The notes: generated from the sequence alone by a model not told the origin. Shown: positions 1 to 17,200, numbered from the stretch's first letter. The stretch is DNA of 64,000 nt from Ptiloglossa arizonensis (GCF_051014685.1 NW_027478440.1:744001-808000), one strand, 5' to 3'. Numbers and translations: made by a program.

Positions 1-3000
1 ACGTCATAGGTTATACGTTATACGTTATACGTTATACGTTGTACGTTATACGTTATAAGTTGTACGTTATACGATATACGATATACGTTATTCTTCATAC
101 GTTCTTCGTTACACGTTATACGTTATACGTAATACGTTTTACGATATTCGTTATACGTTATACGTTATACGTTATACGTTATACGTTATACGTTATACGT
201 TATACGTTGTACGTTATACGTTATACGTTATACGTTACAAGTTATACGTTATACGTTATACGTTATACGTCATAGGTTATACGTTATATGTTATACGTTA
301 TACGTTATACGTTATACGTTATACGTCATACGTTATACGTTATACGTTATACGTTATACGTTATACGTTATACGTCACAGGTTATACGTTATATGTTATA
401 CGTTATACGTTATACGTTATACGTCATACGTTATACGTTATACGTTATACGTTATACGTTATACGTTATACGTTATACGTTATACGTTATACGTTAAACG
501 TTATACGTTATACGTTATACGTTATACGTTATACGTTATACGTTATACGTTATACGTTATACGTTATACGTTATACGTTATACGTTATACGTTATACGTT
601 ATACGTTATACGTTATACGTTATACTTTATACGTTATACGTTATACGTTATACGTTATACGTTATACGTTATACGTTATACGTTATACGTTATACGTTAT
701 ACGTTATACGTTATACGTTATACGTTGTACGTTATACGTTATACGTTATACGTTATACGTTATACATTATGCGTTATACGTTTTACGTTATTCGTTATAC
801 GTTATACGTTATACGATATACGTTATACGTTATACGTTATACGTTATACGTTATACGTTATACGTAATACGTTATACGTTATACGTTATACGTTATACGT
901 TATACGTTATACGTTATACGTTATACGTTATACGTTATACGTTATACGTTATACGTTATACGTTATACGCTATACATTATACGTTATACGTTATACGTTA
1001 TACGTTATACGTTATACGCTATACGTTATACGTTATACGTTATACGTTGTACGTTATACGTTATAAGTTGTGCGTTATACGATATACGTTATACGTTATT
1101 CTTTATACGTTCTTCGTTACACGTTATACGTTATACGTTATACGTTATACGTTATACGTTATACGTTATACGTTATACGTTATACGTTATACGTTATACG
1201 TTATACGTTATACGTTATACGTTATACGTTATACGTTATACGTTATACGTTATACGTTATACGTTATACGTTATACGTTATACGTTATACGTTATACGTT
1301 ATACGTCATACGTTATACGTTATACGTTATACGTTATACGTTATACGTTATACGTTATACGTTATACGTTATACGTTATACTTTATACGTTATACGTTAT
1401 ACGTTATACGTTATACGTTATACGTTATACGTTATACGTTATACGTTATACGTTATACGTTGTACGTTATACGTTGTACGTTATACGTTATACGTTATAC
1501 GTTACAAGTTATACGTTATACGTTATACGTTATACGTCATAGGTTATACGTCATACGTTATACGTCATACGTTATACGTTATACGTTATACGTTATACGT
1601 TATACGTTATACGTTATACGTTATACGTTATACGTTATACGTTATACGTTATACGTTATACGTTATACGTTATACGTTATACGTTATACGTTATACGTTA
1701 TACGTTATACGTTATACTTTATACGTTATACGTTATACGTTATACGTTATACGTCATAGGTTATACGTTATACGTTATACGTTATACGTTGTACGTTATA
1801 CGTTATAAGTTGTACGTTATACGATATACGATATACGTTATTCTTTATACGTTCTTCGTTACACGTTATACGTTATACGTTATACGTTTTACGATATTCG
1901 TTATACGTTATACGTTATACGTTATACGTTATACGTTATACGTTATACGTTATACGTTATACGTTATACGTTATACGTTATACGTTATACGTTATACGTT
2001 ATACGTTATACGTTATACTTTATACGTTATACGTTATACGTTATACGTTATACGTTATACGTTATACGTTATACGTTATACGTTATACGTTATACGTTAT
2101 ACGTTATACGTTATACGTTATACGTTATACGTTATACGTTATACGTTATACGCTATACATTATACGTTATACGTTATACATTACATGTTATACGTTATAC
2201 GTTATGCGTTATACGTTGTACGATATTCGTTATACGTCATACGTTATTAGTTATACGTTATACGGTATACGTTATACGTTGTACGTTATACGTTATACGT
2301 TATACGTTATACGTTATACGTTATACGTTATACGTTATACGTTATACGTTATACGTTGTACGTTATACGTTATAAGTTGTACGTTATACGATATACGTTA
2401 TACGTTATTCTTTATACGTTCTTCGTTACACGTTATACGTTATACGTTATACGTTATACGTTTTACGTTATACGTTATACGTTATACGTTATACGTTATA
2501 CGTTATACGTTATACGTTATACGTTATACGTTATACGTTATACGTTATACGTTATACGTTATACGTTATACGTTATACGTTATACTTTATACGTTATACG
2601 TTATACGTTATACGTTATACGTTATACGTTATACGTTATACGTTATACGTTATACGTTATACGTTATACGTTATACGTTATACGTTGTACGTTATACGTT
2701 ATACGTTATACGTTATACGTTATACGTTATACGTTATGCGTTATACGTTTTACGTTATTCGTTATACGTTATACGTTATACGATATACGTTATACGTTAT
2801 ACGTTATACGTTATACGTTATACGTTATACGTTATACGTTATACGTTATACGTTATACGTTATACGTTATACGTTATACGTTATACGTTATACGTTATAC
2901 GTTATACGTTATACGTTATACGTTATACGTTATACGTTATACGTTATACGCTATACATTATACGTTATACGTTATACGTTATACGTTATACGTTATACGT

Positions 3001-6000
3001 TATACGTTATACGTTATACGTTATACGTTATACGTTATACGTTGTACGTTATACGTTATATGTTGTGCGTTATACGATATACGTTATACGTTATTCTTTA
3101 TACGTTCTTCGTTACACGTTATACGTTATACGTTATACGTTATATGTTATACGTTATACGTTATACGTTATACGTTATACGTTATACGTTATACGTTATA
3201 CGTTATACGTTATACGTTATACGTTATACTTTATACGTTATACGTTATACGTTATACGTTATACGTCATAGGTTATACGTTATACGTTATACGTTATACG
3301 TTGTACGTTATACGTTATAAGTTGTACGTTATACGATATACGATATACGTTATTCTTTATACGTTCTTCGTTACACGTTATACGTTATACGTTATACGTT
3401 TTACGATATTCGTTATACGTTATACGTTATACGTTATACGTTATACGTTATACGTTATACGTTATACGTTATACGTTATACGTTATACGTTATACGTTAT
3501 ACGTTATACGTTATACGTTATACGTTATACGTTATACGTTATACGTTATACGTTATACGTTATACGTTATACGTTATACGTTATACGTTATACGTTATAC
3601 GTTATACGTTATACGTTATACGTTATACGTTATACGTTATACGTTATACGTTATACGTTATACGTTATACGTTATACGCTATACATTATACGTTATACGT
3701 TATACATTACATGTTATACGTTATACGTTATGCGTTATACGTTGTACGATATTCGTTATACGTCATACGTTATTAGTTATACGTTATACGGTATACGTTA
3801 TACGTTGTACGTTATACGTTATACGTTATACGTTATACGTTATACGTTATACGTTATACGTTATACGTTATACGTTATACGTTGTACGTTATACGTTATA
3901 AGTTGTACGTTATACGATATACGTTATACGTTATTCTTTATACGTTCTTCGTTACACGTTATACGTTATACGTTATACGTTATACGTTTTACGTTATACG
4001 TTATACGTTATACGTTATACGTTATACGTTATACGTTATACGTTATACGTTATACGTTATACGTTATACGTTATACGTTATACGTTATACGTTATACGTT
4101 ATACGTTATACGTTATACGTTATACGTTATACGTTATACGTTATACGTTATACGTTATACGTTATACGTTATACGTTATACGTTATACGTTATACGTTAT
4201 ACGTTATACGTTATACGCTATACATTATACGTTATACGTTATACATTACATGTTATACGTTATACGTTATGCGTTATACGTTGTACGATATTCGTTATAC
4301 GTCATACGTTATACGTTATACGTTATACGTTATGCGTTATACGTTTTACGTTGTACGTTATACGTTATACGTTATACGTTATACGTTATACGTTATACGT
4401 TATGCGTTATACGTTTTACGTTATTCGTTATACGTTATACGTTATACGATATACGTTATACGTTATACGTTATACGTTATACGTTATACGTTATACGTTA
4501 TACGTTATACGTTATACGTTATACGTTATACGTTATACGTTATACGTTATACGTTATACGTTATACGTTATACGTTATACGTTATACGTTATACGTTATA
4601 CGTTATACGTTATACGCTATACATTATACGTTATACGTTATACGTTATACGTTATACGTTATACGTTATACGTTATACGTTATACGTTATACGTTATACG
4701 TTGTACGTTATACGTTATAAGTTGTGCGTTATACGATATACGTTATACGTTATTCTTTATACGTTCTTCGTTACACGTTATACGTTATACGTTATACGTT
4801 ATATGTTATACGTTATACGTTATACGTTATACGTTATACGTTATACGTTATACGTTATACGTTATACGTTATACGTTATACGTTATACTTTATACGTTAT
4901 ACGTTATACGTTATACGTTATACGTCATAGGTTATACGTTATACGTTATACGTTATACGTTGTACGTTATACGTTATAAGTTGTACGTTATACGATATAC
5001 GATATACGTTATTCTTTATACGTTCTTCGTTACACGTTATACGTTATACGTTATACGTTTTACGATATTCGTTATACGTTATACGTTATACGTTATACGT
5101 TATACGTTATACGTTATACGTTATACGTTATACGTTATACGTTATACGTTATACGTTATACGTTATACGTTATACGTTATACGTTATACGTTATACTTTA
5201 TACGTTATACGTTATACGTTATACGTTATACGTTATACGTTATACGTTATACGTTATACGTTATACGTTATACGTTATACGTTATACGTTATACGTTATA
5301 CGTTATACGTTATACGTTATACGCTATACATTATACGTTATACGTTATACATTACATGTTATACGTTATACGTTATGCGTTATACGTTGTACGATATTCG
5401 TTATACGTCATACGTTATTAGTTATACGTTATACGGTATACGTTATACGTTGTACGTTATACGTTATACGTTATACGTTATACGTTATACGTTATACGTT
5501 ATACGTTATACGTTATACGTTATACGTTGTACGTTATACGTTATACGTTATAAGTTGTACGTTATACGATATACGTTATACGTTATTCTTTATACGTTCT
5601 TCGTTACACCTTATACGTTATACGTTATACGTTATACGTTTTACGTTATACGTTATACGTTATACGTTATACGTTATACGTTATACGTTATACGTTATAC
5701 GTTATACGTTATACGTTATACGTAATACGTTATACGTTATACGTTATACGTTATACGTTATACGTTATACGTTATACGTTATACGTTATACGTTATACGT
5801 TATACGTTATACGTTATACGTTATACGTTATACGTTATACGTTATACGTTATACGTTATACGTTATACGTTATACGCTATACATTATACGTTATACGTTA
5901 TACATTACATGTTATACGTTATACGTTATGCGTTATACGTTGTACGATATTCGTTATACGTCATACGTTATTAGTTATACGTTATACGGTATTCGTTATA

Positions 6001-9000
6001 CGTTGTACGCTAAACGTTATACGTTATACGTTATACGTTATACGTTATACGTTATACGTTATACGTTATACGTTATACATTATGCGTTATACGTTTTACG
6101 TTATTCGTTATACGTTATACGTTATACGTTATACGTTATACGTTATACGTTATACGTTATACGTTATACGTTATACGCTATACATTATACGTTATACGTT
6201 ATACATTACATGTTATTCGTTATACGTTATGCGTTATACGTTGTACGATATTCGTTATACGTCATACGTTATTAGTTATACGTTATACGGTATTCGTTAT
6301 ACGTTGTACGTTATACGTTATACGTTATACGTTATACGTTATACGTTATACGTTATACGTTATACGTTATACGTTATACATTATGCGTTATACGTTTTAC
6401 GTTATTCGTTATACGTTATACGTTATACGATATACGTTATACGTTATACGTTATACGTTATACGTTGTACGTTATACGTTATACGTTATACGTTATACGT
6501 TATACGTTATACGTTATACGTTATACGTTATACTTTATACGTTATACGTTATACGTTATACGTTATACGTCATAGGTTATACGTTATACGTTATACGTTA
6601 TACGTTGTACGTTATACGTTATAAGTTGTACGTTATACGATATACGATATACGTTATTCTTTATACGTTCTTCGTTACACGTTATACGTTATACGTTATA
6701 CGTTTTACGATATTCGTTATACGTTATACGTTATACGTTATACGTTATACGTTATACGTTATACGTTATACGTTATACGTTATACGTTATACGTTATACG
6801 TTATACGTTATACGTTATACGTTATACGTTATACTTTATACGTTATACGTTATACGTTATACGTTATACGTTATACGTTATACGTTATACGTTATACGTT
6901 ATACGTTATACGTTATACGTTATACGTTATACGTTATACGTTATACGTTATACGTTATACGTTATACGCTATACATTATACGTTATACGTTATACATTAC
7001 ATGTTATACGTTATACGTTATGCGTTATACGTTGTACGATATTCGTTATACGTCATACGTTATTAGTTATACGTTATACGGTATACGTTATACGTTGTAC
7101 GTTATACGTTATACGTTATACGTTATACGTTATACGTTATACGTTATACGTTATACGTTATACGTTATACGTTGTACGTTATACGTTATAAGTTGTACGT
7201 TATACGATATACGTTATACGTTATTCTTTATACGTTCTTCGTTACACGTTATACGTTATACGTTATACGTTATACGTTTTACGTTATACGTTATACGTTA
7301 TACGTTATACGTTATACGTTATACGTTATACGTTATACGTTATACGTTATACGTTATACGTTATACGTTATACGTTATACGTTATACGTTATACGTTATA
7401 CGTTATACTTTATACGTTATACGTTATACGTTATACGTTATACGTTATACGTTATACGTTATACGTTATACGTTATACGTTATACGTTATACGTTATACG
7501 TTATACGTTGTACGTTATACGTTATACGTTATACGTTATACGTTATACGTTATACGTTATGCGTTATACGTTTTACGTTATTCGTTATACGTTATACGTT
7601 ATACGTTATACGTTATACGCTATACATTATACGTTATACGTTATACGTTATACGTTATACGTTATACGTTATACGTTATACGTTATACGTTATACGTTAT
7701 ACGTTATACGTTGTACGTTATACGTTATAAGTTGTGCGTTATACGATATACGTTATACGTTATTCTTTATACGTTCTTCGTTACACGTTATACGTTATAC
7801 GTTATACGTTATATGTTATACGTTATACGTTATACGTTATACGTTATACGTTATACGTTATACGTTATACGTTATACGTTATACGTTATACGTTATACTT
7901 TATACGTTATACGTTATACGTTATACGTTATACGTCATAGGTTATACGTTATACGTTATACGTTATACGTTGTACGTTATACGTTATAAGTTGTACGTTA
8001 TACGATATACGATATACGTTATTCTTTATACGTTCTTCGTTACACGTTATACGTTATACGTTATACGTTTTACGATATTCGTTATACGTTATACGTTATA
8101 CGTTATACGTTATACGTTATACGTTATACGTTATACGTTATACGTTATACGTTATACGTTATACGTTATACGTTATACGTTATACGTTATACGTTATACG
8201 TTATACTTTATACGTTATTCGTTATACGTTATACGTTATACGTTATACGTTATACGTTATACGTTATACGTTATACGTTATACGTTATACGTTATACGTT
8301 ATACGTTATACGTTATACGTTATACGTTATACGTTATACGCTATACATTATACGTTATACGTTATACATTACATGTTATACGTTATACGTTATGCGTTAT
8401 ACGTTGTACGATATTCGTTATACGTCATACGTTATTAGTTATACGTTATACGGTATACGTTATACGTTGTACGTTATACGTTATACGTTATACGTTATAC
8501 GTTATACGTTATACGTTATACGTTATACGTTATACGTTATACGTTGTACGTTATACGTTATAAGTTGTACGTTATACGATATACGTTATACGTTATTCTT
8601 TATACGTTCTTCGTTACACGTTATACGTTATACATTATACGTTATACGTTTTACGTTATACGTTATACGTTATACGTTATACGTTATACGTTATACGTTA
8701 TACGTTATACGTTATACGTTATACGTTATACGTTATACGTTATACGTTATACGTTATACGTTATACGTTATACGTTATACGTTATACGTTATACGTTATA
8801 CGTTATACGTTATACGTTATACGTTATACGTTATACGTTATACGTTATACGTTATACGTTATACGTTATACGTTATACGTTATACGCTATACATTATACG
8901 TTATACGTTATACATTACATGTTATACGTTATACGTTATGCGTTATACGTTGTACGATATTCGTTATACGTCATACGTTATTAGTTATACGTTATACGGT

Positions 9001-9950
9001 ATTCGTTATACGTTGTACGCTAAACGTTATACGTTATACGTTATACGTTATACGTTATACGTTATACGTTATACGTTATACGTTATACATTATGCGTTAT
9101 ACGTTTTACGTTATTCGTTATACGTTATACGTTATACGTTATACGTTATACGTTATACGTTATACGTTATACGTTATACGTTATACGCTATACATTATAC
9201 GTTATACGTTATACATTACATGTTATTCGTTATACGTTATGCGTTATACGTTGTACGATATTCGTTATACGTCATACGTTATTAGTTATACGTTATACGG
9301 TATTCGTTATACGTTGTACGTTATACGTTATACGTTATACGTTATACGTTATACGTTATACGTTATACGTTATACGTTATACGTTATACATTATGCGTTA
9401 TACGTTTTACGTTATTCGTTATACGTTATACGTTATACGATATACGTTATACGTTATACGTTATACGTTATACGTTGTACGTTATACGTCATACGTTATT
9501 AGTTATACGTTATACGGTATACGTTATACGTTGTACGTTATACGTTATACGTTATACGTTATAAGTTGTACGTTATACGATATACGTTTTACGTTATTCT
9601 TTATACGTTCTTCGTTACACGTTATACGTTATACGTTATACGTTATACGTTATACGTTATACGTTATACGTTATACGTTATACGTTATACGTTATACGTT
9701 ATACGTTATACGTTATACGTTATACGTTATACGTTATACGTTATACGTTATACGTTATACGTTATACGTTATACGTTATACGTTATACGTTATACGTTAT
9801 ACGTTATACGTTATGCGTTATACGTTATACGCTATACATTATACGTTATACGTTATACATTACATGTTATACGTTATACGTTATGCGTTATACGTTGTAC
9901 GATATTCGTTATACGTCATACGTTATTAGTTATACGTTATACGGTATACG
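1..9950 (+). repeat. Heptamer satellite (TATACGT)n, variant-rich zone 1
   Basis: The region is a continuous head-to-tail array of TATACGT, read on the + strand as repeated GTTATAC. It carries many single-base variant units such as TTGTACG, TCATACG, TTACACG and TATACTT. Variants recur in fixed order as higher-order markers. The marker GTTCTTCGTT starts at 101, 1109, 1851, 2418, 3104, 3363, 3944, 4763, 5022, 5596, 6667, 7234, 7773, 8032, 8606 and 9607, and every spacing is an exact multiple of 7. The trio 4763/5022/5596 recurs at 7773/8032/8606, a 3,010-bp (430-unit) duplication that also covers blocks near 6,082 and 6,383 (copies at 9,092 and 9,393). Long open frames here (up to 1,021 codons, 2356-5421) follow from the repeat and are not genes. 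Confidence 0.98.
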
Positions 9951-12810
9951 TTATTCTTTATACGTTCTTCGTTACACGTTATACGTTATACGTTATACGT
10001 TATACGTTTTACGTTATTCGTTATACGTTATACGTTATACGATATACGTTACACGTTATACGTTATACGTTATACGTTATACGTTATACTTTATACGTTA
10101 TAGGTGTTACGTTATACGTTATACGTTATACGTTATTCGTAATACGTTATACGTGATACGTTATACGTTGTACGTTATACGTTATACGTTATACGTTATA
10201 CGCTATACATTATACGTTATACGTAATACATTACATGTTATACGTTGTACGTTATACGTTATAAGTTGTACGTTATACGATATACGTTATACGTTATTCT
10301 TTATACGTTCTTCGTTACACGTTATACGTTATACGTTATACGTTATACGTTTTACGTTATTCGTTATACGTTATACGTTATACGATATACGTTACACGTT
10401 ATACGTTATACGTTATACGTTATACGTTATACTTTATACGTTATAGGTGTTACGTTATACGTTATACGTTATACGTTATTCGTAATACGTTATACGTGAT
10501 ACGTTATACGTTGTACGTTATACGTTATACGTTATAAGTTATACGCTATACACTATACGTTATACGTTATACATTACATGTTATACGTTATACGTTATGC
10601 GTTATACGTTGTACGTTATACGTCATACGTTATTAGTTATACGTTATACGGTATACGTTATACGTTGTACGTTATACGTTATACGTTATACGTTATACGT
10701 TATACGTTATACGTTATACGTTATACGTTATACGTTATACGTTATACGTTATACGTTATACGTTATACGTTATACGTTATACGTTATACGTTATACGTTA
10801 TACGTTATACGTTGTACGTTATACGTTATACGATATACGTTATACGTTATACGTTATACGTTATACGTTAAACGTTATACGTTATACGTTATACGTTATA
10901 CGTTATACGTTATACGTTATACGTTATACGTTATACGTTATACGTTATACGTCATACGTTATACGTTATACGTTATACGTTATACGTTATACGTTATACG
11001 TCACAGGTTATACGTTATATGTTATACGTTATACGTTATACGTTATACGTCATACGTTATACGTTATACGTTATACGTTATACGTTATACGTTATACGTT
11101 ATACGTTTTACGTTAAACGTTATACGTTATACGTTATACGTTATACGTTATACGTTATACGTTATACGTTATACGTTATACGTTATACGTTATACGTTAT
11201 ACGTTATACGTTATACGTTATACGTTATACGTTATACGTTATACGTTATACGTTATACTTTATACGTTATACGTTATACGTTATACGTTATACGTTATAC
11301 GTTATACGTTATACGTTATACGTTATACGTTATACGTTATACGTTATACGTTATACGTTATACGTTGTACGTTATACGTTATACGTTATACGTTATACGT
11401 TATACATTATGCGTTATACGTTTTACGTTATTCGTTATACGTTATACGTTATACGATATACGTTATACGTTATACGTTATACGTTATACGTTATACGTTA
11501 TACGTTATACGTTATACGTTATACGTTATACGTTATACGTTATACGTTATACGTTATACGTTATACGTTATACGTTATACGTTATACGTTATACGCTATA
11601 CATTATACGTTATACGTTATACGTTATACGTTATACGTTATACGTTATACGTTATACGTTATACGTTATACGTTGTACGCTATACGTTATAAGTTGTACG
11701 TTATACGATATAAGTTATACTTTATACGTTATACGTTATACGTTATACGTTATACGTTATACGTTGTACGTTATACGTTATAAGTTGTGCGTTATACGAT
11801 ATACGTTATACGTTATTCTTTACACGTTCTTCGTTACACGTTATACGTTATACGTTATACGTTATACGTTATACGTTATACGTTATACGTTATACGTTAT
11901 ACGTTATACGTTATACGTTATACGTTATACGTTATACGTTATACGTTATACGTTATACGTTATACGTTATACGTTATACGTTATACGTTATACGTTATAC
12001 GTTATACGTTATACGTTATACGTTATACGCTATACATTATACGTTATACGTTATACGTTATACGTTATACGTTATACGTTGTACGTTATACGTTATACGT
12101 TATACGTTATACGTTATACATTATGCGTTATACGTTTTACGTTATTCGTTATACGTTATACGTTATACGATATACGTTATACGTTATACGTTATACGTTA
12201 TACGTTATACGTTATACGTTATACGTTATACGTTATACGTTATACGTTATACGTTATACGTTATACGTTATACGTTATACGTTATACGTTATACGTTATA
12301 CGTTATACGTTATACGCTATACATTATACGTTATACGTTATACGTTATACGTTATACGTTATACGTTATACGTTATACGTTATACGTTATACGTTGTACG
12401 TTATACGTTATAAGTTGTACGTTATACGATATACGTTATACTTTATACGTTATACGTTATACGTTATACGTTATACGTTATACGTTATACGTTATACGTT
12501 ATACGTTATACGTTATACGTTATACGTTATACGTTATACGTTGTACGTTATACGTTATACGTTATACGTTACAAGTTATACGTTATACGTTATACGTTAT
12601 ACGTCATAGGTTATACGTCATACGTTATACGTCATACGTTATACGTTATACGTTATACGTTATACGTTATACGTTATACGTTATACGTTATACGTTATAC
12701 GTTGTACGTTATACGTTATACGTTATACGTTATACGTTATACGTTATACGTTATACGTTATACGTTATACGTTATACTTTATACGTTATACGTTATACGT
12801 TATACGTTAT
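9951..12810 (+). repeat. Heptamer satellite, mixed transition zone
   Basis: The TATACGT array continues in the same register. The marker ATAGGTGTTACG first appears here, near 10,103 and 10,443, alongside GTTCTTCGTT blocks near 9,964, 10,307 and 11,828. A CGTCACAGG variant occurs near 10,991 and CGTTTTACGTTAAACG near 11,104. No non-satellite sequence is visible. Confidence 0.97.
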
Positions 12811-14270
12811 ACGTCATAGGTTATACGTTATACGTTATACGTTATACGTTGTACGTTATACGTTATAAGTTGTACGTTATACGATATACGATATACGTTA
12901 TTCTTTATACGTTCTTCGTTACACGTTATACGTTATACGTTATACGTTTTACGATATTCGTTATACGTTATACGTTATACGTTATACGTTATACGTTATA
13001 CGTTATACGTTGTACGTTATACGTTATACGTTATACGTTACAAGTTATACGTTATACGTTATACGTTATACGTCATAGGTTATACGTTATATGTTATACG
13101 TTATACGTTATACGTTATACGTTATACGTCATACGTTATACGTTATACGTTATACGTTATACGTTATACGTTATACGTCACAGGTTATACGTTATATGTT
13201 ATACGTTATACGTTATACGTTATACGTCATACGTTATACGTTATACGTTATACGTTATACGTTATACGTTATACGTTATACGTTATACGTTATACGTTAA
13301 ACGTTATACGTTATACGTTATACGTTATACGTTATACGTTATACGTTATACGTTATACGTTATACGTTATACGTTATACGTTATACGTTATACGTTATAC
13401 GTTATACGTTATACGTTATACGTTATACTTTATACGTTATACGTTATACGTTATACGTTATACGTTATACGTTATACGTTATACGTTATACGTTATACGT
13501 TATACGTTATACGTTATACGTTATACGTTGTACGTTATACGTTATACGTTATACGTTATACGTTATACATTATGCGTTATACGTTTTACGTTATTCGTTA
13601 TACGTTATACGTTATACGATATACGTTATACGTTATACGTTATACGTTATACGTTATACGTTATACGTTATACGTTATACGTTATACGTTATACGTTATA
13701 CGTTATACGTTATACGTTATACGTTATACGTTATACGTTATACGTGATACGTTATACGTTATACGTTATACGTTATACGTTATACGTTATACGCTATACA
13801 TTATACGTTATACGTTATACGTTATACGTTATACGTTATACGTTATACGTTATACGTTATACGTTATACGTTATACGTTGTACGTTATACGTTATAAGTT
13901 GTGCGTTATACGATATACGTTATACGTTATTCTTTATACGTTCTTCGTTACACGTTATACGTTATACGTTATACGTTATACGTTATACGTTATACGTTAT
14001 ACGTTATACGTTATACGTTATACGTTATACGTTATACGTTATACGTTATACGTTATTCGTTATACGTTATACGTTATACGTTATACGTTATACGTTATAC
14101 GTTATACGTTATACGTTATACGTTATACGTTATACGTCATACGTTATACGTTATACGTTATACGTTATACGTTATACGTTATACGTTATACGTTATACGT
14201 TATACGTTATACTTTATACGTTATACGTTATACGTTATACGTTATACGTTATACGTTATACGTTATACGT
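12811..14270 (+). repeat. Satellite segment homologous to the window start (1-1,440)
   Basis: The order of variant units matches positions 1 to about 1,440. The CGTCATAGG at 1-10 matches 12,811-12,820 (offset 12,810). The runs beginning at 288 and 725 match 13,091 and 13,528 (offset 12,803), and the GTTCTTCGTT at 1,109 matches 13,940 (offset 12,831). The offset changes are whole heptamers, so the copies gained or lost complete units. A third relative of the 288-497 block lies at 61,045-61,254, with the same translated variant order. Confidence 0.88.
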
Positions 14271-17200
14271 TATACGTTATACGTTATACGTTATACGTTA
14301 TACGTTATACGTTATACGTTATACGTTATACGTTATACGCTATACATTATATGTTATACATTACATGTTATACGTTATACGTTATGCGTTATACGTTGTA
14401 CGATATTCGTTATACGTCATACGTTATTAGTTATACGTTATACGGTATACGTTATACGTTGTACGTTATACGTTATACGTTGTACGTTATACGTTATAAG
14501 TTGTACGTTATACGATATACGTTATACGTTATTCTTTATACGTTCTTCGTTACACGTTATACGTTATACGTTATACGTTATACGTTTTACGTTATTCGTT
14601 ATACGTTATACGTTATACGTTATACGTTGTACGTTATACGTTATAAGTTGTACGTTATACGATATACGTTATACGTTATTCTTTATACGTTCTTCGTTAC
14701 ACGTTATACGTTATACGTTATACGTCATACGTTTTACGTTATTCGTTATACGTTATACGTTATACGATATACGTTACACGTTATACGTTATACGTTATAC
14801 GTTATACGTTATACTTTATACGTTATAGGTGTTACGTTATACGTTATACGTTATACGTTATTCGTAATACGTTATACGTGATACGTTATACGTTGTACGT
14901 TATACGTTATACGTTATACGTTATACGCTATACACTATACGTTATACGTTATACATTACATGTTATACGTTATACGTTATGCGTTATACGTTGTACGATA
15001 TACGTTATACGTTATACGTTATACGTTATACGCTATACATTATACGTTATACGTAATACATTACATGTTATACGTTGTACGTTATACGTTATAAGTTGTA
15101 CGTTATACGATATACGTTATACGTTATTCTTTATACGTTCTTCGTTATACGTTATACGCTATACATTATACGTTATACGTTATACATTACATGTTATACG
15201 TTATACGTTATGCGTTATACGTTGTACGATATTCGTTATACGTCATACGTTATTAGTTATACGTTATACGGTATTCGTTATACGTTGTACGCTATACGTT
15301 ATACGTTATACGTTATACGTTATACGTTATACGTTATACGTTATACGTTATACGTTATACATTATGCGTTATACGTTTTACGTTATTCGTTATACGTTAT
15401 ACGTTATACGTTATACGTTATACGTTATACGTTATACGTTATACGTTATACGTTATACGCTATACATTATACGTTATACGTTATACATTACATGTTATAC
15501 GTTATACGTTATGCGTTATACGTTGTACGATATTCGTTATACGTCATACGTTATTAGTTATACGTTATACGGTATTCGTTATACGTTGTACGTTATACGT
15601 TATACGTTATACGTTATACGTTATACGTTATACGTTATACGTTATACGTTATACGTTATACGTTATACGTTATACGTTATACATTATGCGTTATACGTTT
15701 TACGTTATTCGTTATACGTTATACGTTATACGATATACGTTATACGTTATACGTTATACGTTATACGTTATACGTTGTACGTTATACGTCATACGTTATT
15801 AGTTATACGTTATACGGTATACGTTATACGTTGTACGTTATACGTTATACGTTATACGTTATAAGTTGTACGGTATACGATATACGTTTTACGTTATTCT
15901 TTATACGTTCTTCGTTACACGTTATACGTTATACGTTATACGTTATACGTTATACGTTATACGTTATACGTTATACGTTATACGTTATACGTTATACGTT
16001 ATACGTTATACGTTATACGTTATACGTTATACGTTATACGTTATACGTTATACGTTATACGTTATACGTTATACGTTATACGTTATGCGTTATACGTTAT
16101 ACGCTATACATTATACGTTATACGTTATACATTACATGTTATACGTTATACGTTATGCGTTATACGTTGTACGATATTCGTTATACGTCATACGTTCTTA
16201 GTTATACGTTATACGGTATACGTTATACGTTGTACGTTATACGTTATACGTTATACGTTATACGTTATACGTTTTACGATATTCGTTGTACGTTATACGT
16301 TATACGATATACGTTACACGTTATACGTTATACGTTATACGTTATACGTTATACGTTATACTTTATACGTTATAGGTGTTACGTTATACGTTATACGTTA
16401 TACGTTATTCGTAATACGTTATACGTGATACGTTATACGTTGTACGTTATACGTTATACGTTTTACGTTATACGTTATACGCTATACATTATACGTTATA
16501 CGTTATACATTACATGTTATACGTTATACGTTATGCGTTATACGTTGTACGATATTCGTTATACGTCATACGTTATTAGTTATACGTTATACGGTATTCG
16601 TTATACGTTGTACGTTATACGTTATACGTTATACGTTATACGTTATACGTTATACGTTATACGTTATACGTTATACGTTATACATTATGCGTTATACGTT
16701 TTACGTTATTCGTTATACGTTATACGTTATACGATATACGTTATACGTTATACGTTATACGTTATACGTTATACGTTATACGTTATACGTTATACGTTAT
16801 ACGTTATACGTTATACGTTATACGTTATACGTTATACGTTATACGTTATACGTTATACGTTATACGTTATACGTTATACGTTATACGTTATACGTTATAC
16901 GTTATACGTTATACGCTATACATTATACGTTATACATTACATGTTATACGTTATACGTTATGCGTTATACGTTGTACGATATTCGTTATACGTCATACGT
17001 TATTAGTTATACGTTATACGGTATACGTTATACGTTGTACGTTATACGTTATACGTTACACGTTATACGTTATACGTTATACGTTATACGTTATACGTTG
17101 TACGTTATACGTTATAAGTTGTACGTTATACGATATACGTTATACGTTATTCTTTATACGTTCTTCGCTACACGTTATACGTTATACGTTATACGTTATA

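Noticed and set aside
101..125. CENP-B box in the GTTCTTCGTT block
   Set aside because: TTCG followed four bases later by A fits part of the CENP-B box pattern, but the CGGG portion is absent (TTAT instead), so the key binding half is missing.
2356..5421. 1,021-codon open frame and dozens of similar VIRYTLY frames as protein-coding genes
   Set aside because: The satellite unit has no stop in any forward frame, so long frames are unavoidable. They begin mostly at TTG or GTG, overlap one another in all three frames, and differ only by satellite variants.
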